64,000 bases of DNA, taken from the NCBI GenBank assembly GCA_032622095.1, contig CP136063.1:38540106-38604105 (forward strand), read 5' to 3'. The notes beneath the pieces were generated by a model. The model worked only from the letters and a program-made list of their open reading frames with translations, ran no database searches and was not told where the DNA came from. Positions within the stretch are counted from its first letter, which is position 1. Every line of letters starts with the position of its first letter. A program made the translations under genes and the position numbers. Shown piece by piece: positions 21,240-31,345 of this stretch. The stretch is from Siphonodentalium dalli. Taxonomy: Eukaryota > Mollusca > Scaphopoda > Gadilida > Siphonodentaliidae.

Positions 21240-23160
21240 ATGTAAATTCATCGAGAATAGTCATGACCCATATCTCTCACCCAACCGACACCAATTTGAC
21301 GTCTTTAAATCACACGATGATATTCCTCGTAGCATAGAGAAGAATAATATATCAAATAGTTTATTAAATCAATTGTTGATGCAACGCTGAATCGAACAAC
21401 GCCATATTGCGAAAGTGATTATGTATTCGTTTGGTGGAAATCGGCGAGAAATCTATTTCACGAAATATTTTTAATTTTAGAGAAGAATAATATATCAACT
21501 TGGTGGAAATCTGGGCTAAAAATAGTTTATTAAATCAATTGTTGGTGAACGTTGATGTTTAATTTTGCCGATCTCCCCCTTTTCTTCCCCTGACACCAAC
21601 AGTGTCATTTTAGAAAAATTTTACCCTCACCGTTATCTTCCTTGTAAACAGTTACCCATCTTAGAACGCCTTGGTGCCATCTCGATTGTACCGCGTGAAA
21701 TTATATATAGAACGCACATAGACAGATAGAAAGACAGACAGCACGATTTGATTTATTGTATCATTTGAGAAGAACGTGTCTGAATTTGATGGTAATTAGT
21801 ACTAAACATATTTTGTATCAGTCTTGGTGACCCTCCCGTCCCTATTTCAGTCCGTCCCTATTTCAGTCTCAAGTTGCACACCCTAAGACTCATTAGAGAT
21901 TAGAGATGCATATATATGAAATTGGTGAAAATTGGCGAGTATACAAATTCATATCAAATTTAAGGTCCCCGTATCTCTCACCCATAGGGCACAAATTTGG
22001 TGTATCACAGAGAAGAATATGTATCAATCTGGTGGAAATCGGCACTAAACATATAGATATAATTTGTTGTGTCCCTCTTATCTCTATACACCACTGACTC
22101 GAATGGCCCAACTTATGACATCCTTAAACCACACGATTATACTCCTGATATCATGGATATGATTGTTTATAAGTTTGGTAATAATCGGCGACTAAACAAT
22201 TTTTTTTATCAAATTTGATGGCAATCCACACCCCATCTCTCAAACAAACAGCACCACTATGGCGTCTTTAAATCACACGATTAGATTCGTCGTACCTTGG
22301 ATAAGAACGTGCAATTTGGTGGAAATTGGCGCAGAAAAATTGAGCATCAATTTTGGTGCCCCTGTCCCTTTCAATGCAACCCTGATTCGAATGAGGCCAC
22401 ATTTGACAGATATAAACAACACCATTAGACTCCTCATACCATTGGGATGATTTTGTATAAGTGTGGTGGCAATCGGCGACTAAACTAATTATTATCAAAT
22501 TTAGTGCCCACCCCTCCCAATCTCTCAACCAAAAGACAACAATTTGGCGTTGTTAAAGCGTACAATTTGATTCCTTGTATAATGAAGAAGAATATATATA
22601 TCAAGTTGGTGGTGATCGTCGCTAAAATTAGTTTTTCAATTTTGGTGCCCCTCTCCCCTTCCGTGAATCCCTGACTCGAACGACGCCACTTTTAAACCAC
22701 ACCGTTGTTTTTTTATATCATGGGTTTGGCGTTGTTATATCGCACAATTAGATTCCTTATATCATGAAGAAGAATATATATCAATTTGGTGGAGATCGGC
22801 GCTAAAATTAAACCACACCGTTTGTTTTTTCATATCATGGTGATGATTATATATAAGTTTGGTGGAAATCGGTGACAGAAAAAAAATCTGCCCCTCCCCC
22901 CTCCGGACACCCTGACGCAAACGGCGCGACTTTTGCCATATTTAAACCACACAACTAAATTCCTCATATCATGGGGATCATTATATATAAGTTTGGTGAC
23001 CATCGGCGACAATTTTGTTTTCTGCCCCTCCCCCTTTTCTGCCCCTGACAACAACGGCGTCACTTTAGAAAATTCTAACCCCGACCATTATCTTTCTCGT
23101 AAAAAGCTACTCCTAGTAGACCCATTTGGCATCATCTAGATGGTCCCCTGTGAATTTCTA
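21240..23160. repeat. Diverged tandem array, units about 150-250 bp
   Basis: Recurrent phrases in the same order are GGTGGAAATCGGCG(A/C)TAAA, a TTTTTATCAAATTT-type AT stretch, GTGCCCCTCTCCCTTTC, a (GA)CACCAACGGCG-like phrase, AAACCACACGATTAGATTCC and CATATCATGG. About ten degenerate units can be followed. The array ends in CTATAGAACACAGACAGACA and a microsatellite, as does a sub-block near 21710. It probably derives from a mobile-element 3' region that expanded. Shadow ORFs on both strands are not genes. Confidence 0.7.
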
Positions 23161-23163
23161 TAG

Positions 23164-23208
23164 AACACAGACAGACATACAGACAGACAGATATTCGCAA
23201 ATATAGAT

Positions 23209-23273
<65 letters not shown>
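23164..23273. repeat. (ACAG)n / (GATA)n / (AT)n microsatellite
   Basis: ACAGACAGAC and GATAGATAG runs lead into about 60 bases of pure AT. This tract is the insertion target of the downstream Helitrons, whose right side continues in AT at 24090. Confidence 0.95.
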
Positions 23274-23277
<4 letters not shown>

Positions 23278-23649
23278 CTATATATTTTGAAGATCTCTGT
23301 TTGTCTGTACGTCTGTGTGTATGTCATTTATACAAATCTACGATTCTCGACCGATCGGGACGAAACTTGGTACATGTGTGTAGTTTGACCATTCGTCGTT
23401 GTCGTATTGATGAGCCCGTGCGACGCCCGTGCAGCGCATGCGCAGACGAAATCTCGGAAACGGGTGGAGCTATCGACTTGAAATTTGCTATGTGAATGTA
23501 TCTTGCCCCGGATACGAATTTTATAGGGTCGCCGAGCCCGTGCGACGCCAGCTCTGCGCATGCGCAGACCAGATATCGGAAACGGGTAGAGCTATCGACT
23601 TGAAATTTTGTTTTTGAATAGCCCGGATAACGTCGGGCTCATTGGCTAG
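23274..23649 (+). mobile_element. Short non-autonomous Helitron, copy 1
   Basis: It begins TCTCCTATATATTTTGAAG after an A of the AT tract and ends GCCCGGATAACGTCGGGC, TCATTGG, CTAG followed by T. A 5' TC, a small 3' hairpin (GCCCG/CGGGC) seven bases before CTAG and insertion between A and T are the defining Helitron traits. Internal sequence has paired CCCGTGCGACGCC and GCGCATGCGCAGAC blocks. There is no Rep or helicase. Confidence 0.8.
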
Positions 23650-24088
23650 TCTCTTATATATTTTGAAGACCTCTGTTTGTTTGTTTGTCTGTATGTCTGT
23701 ATGTATGTCATTTATACAAATCTACGATTCTAGACCGATCGGGACGAAACTTGGTACGTGTGTGTAGTTTGACCAGGTGGTCGTCGTTGTCGTATTGGCG
23801 AGCCCGTGCGACGCCCGTGCAGCGCATGCGCGGACGAGATCTCGGAAACGGGTGGAGCTATCGACGTGAAATTTGCTATGTGAATGTATCTTGATCCGGA
23901 TACGAATTTTATCGAGTCGCCGAGCCCGTGCGCAAACCAGATCTCGGACATTTTGTATGTGAATGTACCCGTGCGACGCCAGCTTCGCACAGCGATGAGT
24001 ACCTTGTATAATGGTGTCGAAAATGACGTAGATCATATCTGATCTCTTATATTTTGAATAGCCCGGACAACGTCGGGCACATTAGCTA

Positions 24089-24089
<1 letters not shown>
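23650..24089 (+). mobile_element. Short non-autonomous Helitron, copy 2, head-to-tail with copy 1
   Basis: It starts TCTCTTATATATTTTGAAG on the very next base after the CTAG of copy 1. It ends GCCCGGACAACGTCGGGC, ACATTAG, CTAG, then T and the AT microsatellite. It is about 440 bp and closely similar to copy 1, but carries an extra ~100 bp near 23930-24050 that includes a second CTTATATTTTGAA. It is part of a direct tandem pair. Confidence 0.8.
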
Positions 24090-24122
<33 letters not shown>

Positions 24123-24145
24123 CTATATATATATATATATATATT
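24090..24145. repeat. (AT)n microsatellite, right flank of the Helitron pair
   Basis: An AT run with one AGC interruption, matching the left flank at 23210-23273. Confidence 0.95.
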
Positions 24146-24224
24146 CCCAATCTGTCCGACTAACCGTTCACATCAATTCACAAAACTCGAACTAAAATAG
24201 TTGGTATCCTACATCAACAACCTT

Positions 24225-26045
24225 CTATTGAACATTATCAATAGTGATACACTCTCGCCGCGAATTAGATTGTGCTATCCTGTTTTCAATGGGAAGAATG
24301 AGGACTAGGCGATGTGCAGATCGCCGAATTTGTATGTCCTTTGAACCCTTGTAGGAAGATCCACTGTCCTGGATCTTGTATCTAACCGTGACGTCTCGAA
24401 CATTCCCGTCCTGCCTCAGCACAACACACGTCTGCCAATTCCCACCCCCCTGATACTACTGTTGTCTGGAACTAAAACATTGTCTCCTACTTGTAAGTTT
24501 CGGATGGGAATGTGCAACTTCTGTCGTACAATAAGTGTGTGCAGGTAATCTGCCATTTCTTCCAGAATGTATCGATTATTTGTTGTACGCATTTCCAACG
24601 TACTCTAAAGCATTCAGGTTATGTGTATTGTCCGGGTGGAATGATAGAAGCTCTCCCCAACAACAGGTCATTTGGACAAAGGTACGACCCGTTATTCGAG
24701 TTTGTAGTTTTTGTACTGATTGGCCGTCCATTCACAACATTAGCCACTTCAAACAACACTGTTTGTAGCTCCGAAAAAGTTAAAACCATTTCTTCCACAG
24801 CCTGCTCGAGACATCATTTGACAGATGTTATAAGTGCCTCACTACACCCATTTTCCCATGGGGTGTCGGCTGATTTTGTGAGAATCCATTCAGTTCCTTT
24901 ACGAGCACTGTCGCGAGCAATGTCTTCCCAATTCCAGTCACGTACTATCCCACTACTTTCCTTGCTGGCTGAGACTAACTGAGGTCCTGCATCTGAAAAT
25001 ATCTGTCGAGGATAACCTCTTTGAGATACAAATCTCCGGAAAACGAGCATAAAAGTATCTGTGTCGTAACCATCTGCTACATTCACATAAACTGCACGGC
25101 TGCTGAGGCAGTTGAAGATGACTCCCCATGCTTTTCAACGAACTCGTTTTCTGACTGTGTCGATTATCTCAAAGGGTCCAAACAGATCCATAGAACAATT
25201 AGAAAATGGTGGAGATGGTGTCATCCGTTCAATTTGGAGGCGTCCCATTTCTTGTCCAATAATCTTCTTGTTTATCAAACGACAGATGACACATTTCCGT
25301 TCAGCCAACTTCAGAAATCGACGAGCACCAATATTTTCTCCTAATCCGAGCAAGATCTGCGTCAATGCCACCGTGATGATAGCGATGGGTCGACTCGATT
25401 ATCAATTTTGTTACAGGACTTTCAACCGGTAATAAAATAAACTCAGTACGATTCCATGTTCTCTTTATCCACTCTGCCATCCGCGACCCAACAAACAATT
25501 TCTGGGCATATCGAATCAAGTCTTCTTCGGCCTTCCTTAGTGACTCCGGTTCAGAAAGCACTGCAACAGCGGATCTGAACGACCTCTGTCGGGCTATCCC
25601 TAAAACGATCGCCGTAACTCGAGCAAATTTATCCCAACTGCTAAATCTGCTGCTATCGATCACACTGAGATCTGCACCTGACTGTGTTTGTCTTGTATTT
25701 GCACCCGGTTGAACGCTTACGTTTAAAACCACACGCTTGTGATCTGGAAGTTCATTTGTAGGAATGTCAGAGTCCTTGTGTAACGGCCATTCCTCGACTG
25801 GACGTCGAAGATACTTTGGTCCAAACTGCCAATCAGATTTTCCTGGTGCGAGTTTAGCCGCGTCAACAGGTCTGGTCACCATATCCGCAACATTATCGTT
25901 TCCTTGAACACAGTACCACTCACACGGTTCAGTTTTGACTGAATTTCGGCTACTCGAGTAGCAACAAATGTGCCGAACCCGTAACTCTCTTTTTGCATCT
26001 GAGCCCTGACAATCATATAATCAACAATGTGAATGGAACCTTATC
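24225..26045 (-). pseudogene. BEL/Pao retrotransposon pol remnant (RNase H end, integrase, C-terminal domain)
   Basis: Minus-strand frames read in order from 26045 down. An RNase H distal part includes GTFVATRVAEIQS and DNVADMVTRPVD. The integrase zinc module has HRYHHGGIDADLARIRRKYW then CVIC. The integrase core has the three acidic positions in SMDLFGPF, IFSDAGPQ and WENGCSEAL. A C-terminal domain follows with VGDNVLVPD and RSAHRLVLILP, typical of the DUF5641 domain of BEL/Pao polyproteins. Frameshifts and stops near 25300, 25130, 24810 and 24420 make it inactive. Gag, protease and most of the reverse transcriptase are absent, and no LTR is recognised. The 5' edge is cut at the dispersed repeat 26055-26313. 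Confidence 0.85.
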
Positions 26046-26054
26046 ACTAGTGAT

Positions 26055-26313
26055 ATAGTCTTTATTTGGATAGTTATTTATTATTCTTTTATTAGCTTTC
26101 ATAGCGTTCATGAAAAAAATGTGTACTGCGAAACGGGTGCGAAAAAAATAGCGTCCTTAGTTACTATGCAACGGACTACAAATATCATTGCGTGCAAGTA
26201 CTTTTTTGTCGTTTTTGTTGCACTGATAAAATCTCGACCTAATGTAATTATCCGATATAATTACATTATCTTTGATAAACTCAACGGCAACTTACTATAG
26301 AAAATGAAGTGGG
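26055..26313. repeat. ~260-bp dispersed repeat, copy A
   Basis: Nearly identical to 45608-45866. It begins TCTTTATTTGGATAGTTAT and ends near TACTATAGAAAATGAA. It has an internal palindrome AATGTAATTATC/GATATAATTACATT. It is non-coding and adjoins the broken edge of the BEL/Pao fragment. Confidence 0.9.
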
Positions 26314-26914
26314 TGTAACTATTCTCTTATATACAGTCGTGTTATTGTGTCAAGAAAGTTTATTGTTGTTGAGAAATGGGCACATGCGAGACCATTAGCC
26401 GTTTGTGCCATCCCCGCTATATAACAAAGCTTAGAATGGCGACGATACGGGTGGACTGTGAAGTAGTTCTATTGTAGAGATGTATCTCACGTCCGTTAAT
26501 TGTAATACATTTTGAACTTCCACATCGTTTTTGCCGAACAGTCTATATTATTTCCTGACATACACTTCTACTTCACCTCAATACTTTAATTTTCATGTCA
26601 ACGTTGTTAAATAGTTGAAAATCAATTTGATCTATATATACATGTACGCACGATTTAAGAAATATCATCTTAATTTTCTTGTTAATTTGCAACAAATTTT
26701 CATCTTACCTTATAAACAAACATCAATGCAATCAATATCATTGCAGTCAATTGCATAAACCATAAACTTTAAGGTACTCAATCCGATCAGACGCTCCTAA
26801 AATACTATTTGTTTGGCTTCCGGTAGTAGAAACTATTTCATTCTAGTCGAGGAACCCACACATCGAAGCTCAGAGTGATTAAATATTGATGTTTGAGACT
26901 TGCTGTACTTATTG
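26314..26914. other. No recognisable gene
   Basis: No ORF with recognisable motif and no repeats identified. Confidence 0.4.
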
Positions 26915-27013
26915 TTTGTGGACCAGATTTGTTTCCAGGACTTGGTGCTCAAATGAACAAATTGTGGCTCTAAGATGGATAACTCGAAAATCAAGTGGTT
27001 AGTATTAACAACA
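26915..27013. repeat. Left arm of an inverted repeat around a MITE
   Basis: ATTGTTTGTGGACCAGATTT, GGTGCTCAAATGAACAAATT and AAAATCAAGTG appear in reverse complement just beyond the MITE, at 27541-27625, with about 80% identity by eye. The minus-strand copy reads VDIVCGPGFGAQTDKLVVRW in an open 66-codon frame, which I cannot assign to a family. Confidence 0.7.
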
Positions 27014-27540
27014 TTAAAGATGGATTATATCTTTAAATAACAAATTTTAAATAGTTGCGTGGGTATAAAATAATAGATATGAACTGAAGACCTATGTCCG
27101 GAAAAGCTTCTATCAATTAATATGATTTTATTTCGAATATTAAATCGGGCCCGTTTATGTTACTATTTTTAGAACCGACCATTCGGATGAGACCGTATTG
27201 CGATATAGAACACTGGGTTGTTCCTTTGGCCACGCAACGGAAGTCAAATGTCACAGATTGGTTGTTTGTATTGTTTTGTTCCACAGATATAAGCGATAAT
27301 GCGTATAATTAACATTTATTTGTGAGAAAAATGCACGATATAATTTCTGGTCTCTGTTAACAGTAACCACTATTGTTCGTTAGCTGAACAAACAAACTTT
27401 TTTAGAATAGAAAATATTCGAAATAAAATTAATAGCAATCGATAGAAGCATTTCCGGACAGGAGTATTCGACTCAAATCCAATATCTTATACCCCGGTAA
27501 CTATATAATACATGTTTACAAAGAGATAATCCACCTTTAA
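27014..27540 (-). mobile_element. TTAA-flanked MITE, copy 4
   Basis: TTAA lies at 27014-27017 and 27537-27540, with full terminal repeats and 527 bp length. It sits at the centre of the inverted repeat 26915-27013/27541-27650. Confidence 0.92.
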
Positions 27541-27737
27541 GCACTTGATTTTAGAGTTAACCATCTTACAACCAATTTGTCTGTTTGAGCACCAAATCCT
27601 GGTCCACAAACAATATCAACAGCAAATTTACGAGCGTCCGATAGGATTGAGTACAACATATTACGGCCACAACCAGGGTTTTGGTTATCAGTAGGTTCTG
27701 CCGCATTGAATAATATGCACAAAAAATTTCGTTTCAA
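27541..27737 (-). other. Open 66-codon frame, right arm of the inverted repeat
   Basis: The minus-strand frame starts KRNFLCILFNAAEP and ends KLVVRWLTLKSSA. Its last ~35 codons have an inverted, stop-containing counterpart at 26915-27013. No family recognised. It may be a fragment of a duplicated exon or a repeat. Confidence 0.3.
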
Positions 27738-27846
27738 ATATTTTAGTATATTTCACCAACATAATTGGTATAAAATTCAATAGTCGTGTGGGTTTCGTTC
27801 TCGACTGTCATGCTGGCGGTCAGGTTCAGTTCCTGGCGTGAACTGC

Positions 27847-28120
27847 TTAAAGGTGGATTATCTCTTTGTAAACATGTATTATATAGTTACCGGAGTATAA
27901 AATATTAGATTTGAATCGAAGACTCCTGTCCGGAAATGCTTCTATCGATTAATATCAATTTTATTTCGAATATTTTCTGGTCTAAAAAGGTGTGTTTGTT
28001 CAGTTAACGAACAATAGTGGTTACTGTTAAGAGACCAGAAATTATATTGTGCAATTTTGTCACAAATAAACGTTAATTATACTCATTATCGCTTATATCT
28101 GTGGAACAAAACAATACAAA
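27847..28120 (+). mobile_element. TTAA-flanked MITE, copy 5, left half
   Basis: It begins with TTAA at 27847 and AGGTGGATTATCTCTTTGTA, and runs in register with other copies up to GGAACAAAACAATACAAA at 28120. There it breaks. The missing remainder is found at 34886-35142, so the two halves were one element before a 6.8-kb insertion. Confidence 0.92.
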
Positions 28121-31100
28121 TGGCACCAAAGTAGTCCTTGAAGTTCGTAAGGATTCCACCAAAGCCTGGACAAAATACCATAAACCAGCTTCTGCTTAGT
28201 CATGAAAAGACTACTATCAAGGACACATTATTATATATACATGTTTCACAAATATGGTGATAAATATAGGAAATTGATAAGGTCAGGGAGAACCAAAAAT
28301 CAATGTACTAAACCTCGATTTGTGTAAATAACCTCGATCGATTTTTACTTTTCGTCATTGAAGACTGTTATAGTATAACAGTATTAGCAATATTGGTCGA
28401 ACAAGGAAACTTTGGTAAGGAAAACAATTATACAAATATTTAATTTCTGTTATAATAAGAAATTTAAAAAAAGAAGAAAAAAAAAGTTGAATATTAATTA
28501 TTGATAAATTGCTCCTTAAATACTTGAACGTTTAATTGTGTTATCTAGTAGGAAATCATATAGACCATGTCTATTATTAAATCTGAGTTCATGACAGTAT
28601 GCGATTGTTCCGGTTGGCTTGAGCATGAGTTCGGTTTATAATATTGATTTATACATTTGATTTTCATTGCATAATAAGTGTTTGAAATTGATATTTGTCT
28701 TAAATTTTTCATTAATTTAGTTGTTACAGTGCAACTGTATTAATAATTTGGATCTACCATAATGGTGATTTCTAAGTAAAAATCTAATATATCTGAGTTC
28801 CTGACAGTATGCAGGTGTTCCAGTTGGCCTTGACCTGAGTATGATGCGCCCATGGCTTCCCATGCTCATGCCTTGGACTTTGCTGGTACTCTTGTCTGGG
28901 AGTTGCAAGAATTAAAACTGAGTTACAGTTGGATTTAATATCATGCTATACATGTACATGGTAACATGGACTGTGTTTTAAATATTTACTAATGTGATAC
29001 TTTTGTGTTTCTATATTAACTGATCCAACAGAGTATCGGCTACATAATTTCTTCAGCCAGTAGATCTTATGGTACCCGATTTGTTTAACTCCATTATCAG
29101 TTGCATGGATCAAATGTTGCATAGTATTATTGTGTAATCTTAACTTTTTAATGAAAAACAATTGTTTTCTGGGTGTTTTGGCCATGTGATTTGCTATGCA
29201 GCCCTTTAGTACCCTTTCAACCTTGTAATTTTTCGTGAAAGGGTACACCATAGGGGTATGCATACCAATCTAGTCTCTAACAAATTTATTTAAGATATGA
29301 ATTAATTAGCCCTCTTATGCCCTGTTTTGAGGCTGACTATCTAGCTATCAAAAGCCCTGTATAATATTTACATGTACATGTAACTTGTGTGTACTGGTAT
29401 GTGAATATTTAATGATAAATACCGGTATGTGAATATTTAAATAGTTTATAAGTGAATTTAACTCACTACTATTTTTAAGTTTATGGTATAGATGTCCCAC
29501 AGCATGGCCATGGCACCCTTTCCTAAAAAAATTCCTAAACAATTTCCTAAAAATTTTCCAAAAAAGTCCTCGTTTTTAATTTACATTAATTATGATCACT
29601 AGCATGTTAGGAATTACAAAACTGTATTCCATTTATGAAAATGTTAAAGTTGTTTTGTTATTTCCATAATTTCCTATAAATTTCCTATTAAGTCCTCGAT
29701 TCTCACATATTAATGACCACCAGTATTTAAGGAAATTCAACATTTATAAAAATGCAGAAGTTGTTATTTGCATGTGTGCCCCGCGAGGATGATGAGCAAT
29801 GACGGAGGCTACACCTTCTCATCCATCCCTTCACTTTTATTTCGGAAGGAATGATATTATGGGAATGGTTTACCTTCCGCATTTGGTCTGGTCACCCTCT
29901 GCTGGGTGCACAGTTACAAAGTAACATAATTAATACTGGAGAAAAACTGACTGTAATATCATTTAAAACGAACAGAGTACTCAAATTTTATTACATATAA
30001 CTGAGAAATTTATTAGCTGATATAAAACAGGTGTAATTCTTGTGCATTGCGATATGGTGTTTATAGTTTATTCGTCTCATGACCACCTTGATTTCACATG
30101 ATAACCTTGAACCGACCCCAAAGTAGTACTTCACTTGAATATACTGTCCGCACTCCGCTGAAATGGTCACGCGATAACCATGAACCGACCCCTATTAGCA
30201 TTCTCCGAGAATGTACATGAGGCCAGTAAAATTATCTGTTCACTCTCGGCCACACTGAATATTACTTTCATGAGCTCGTTTACAATTATATCATTATAAC
30301 AACTAAATTTAACAAATGAAATCCCAAATAGCAAAGTGGCATGTTATTCAAGCAACACTTTCTATGTTAAGTTAAGAGTGCTGCATATCATAAATCAGTA
30401 TTTAGACAAACCAACTTCCTTAGTGTGACAATGAAAGTTTAGTTTTTGAAACCCCGACTAGTTACAACACTATTAATAGTTGTTATTCATATAACCAATT
30501 TCCTTACTTATTTGCATTTTCTCAATGCCGATGAAGTAAATATCGTTACGTAAACACATGATTGTTTTTAATGTATTGTTGACACGGTAATGATGCGTGT
30601 ACCGGGTGACCGTATTGGCGTGGCCTGTGATATGACATTGTTTATTTCTCCACTGTGACCATGAATGCGACCAATGAGATTACTTGCCGTGTTCGGCTCT
30701 CGGGAGGGAAATGTCAATATTTCCGCCACGCGCTGTCTTAGCCAATGAAAATGAAGCGCAGATAATTATTTGTTTAAGGCATTAGCTGTTTTTTTTTTCG
30801 AACAGCCGCTTGTATGAATTGTTCTGGAGTTACCGTTACTCTAATTAATGTATCTTAGTGCCATACCAGTAATAGCTACTTTGGTCATCATTAAAACCTT
30901 GGTTATTTAAGTCTACCATTGACCGGAATATGTTTATACTAGAATTTAAAGGCGCATTTACTTTCATTTAAAACGTTAAACGTTCAATTTAACACATAAC
31001 TATATTTTTTAACATGACTCTACATGACAAACGAATATATAACGTAATCCAAATATTCCACATATAATGTAATTACATGTATACCATGTAAACTATTTCA

Positions 31101-31345
31101 AGTCGCAAAGAGAGCACACGATATGACCAGTGAGGAAATAAGCATGTTGTATATTTATAGCGAAATGCCAACATACCACCAGGGAGGTATATTATTGTTT
31201 TGTATTAGTTATTATTTGAATAAGTATAACATGAATGTGATTCCGATTTATATTCCGACTCTCGGTCTAAATAGACGGTCTCGTCCTGCATTTAATATCT
31301 TATTGGTGTTACCAAACCACATTGCCATAGTTATAAAGTTTTCCA
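28121..31345. mobile_element. 5' part of the 6.8-kb insertion, no clear ORF
   Basis: This segment lies between the left half of MITE copy 5 and the LINE reading frames. It starts TGGCACCAAAGTAGTCC. Two loosely related ~190-bp blocks (CTGACAGTATGCAGGTGTTCC at 28800 and a similar phrase at 28595) and repeated TTTCCTAAAAA phrases near 29520-29700 are visible. No ORF1-like protein is recognised. It may be the LINE's long 5' region, a decayed ORF1, or further nested insertions. Confidence 0.55.

Noticed and set aside
27815-27846. Possible tRNA B box (GGTTCAGTTCC)
   Set aside because: No matching A box, acceptor stem or anticodon arm could be found upstream.
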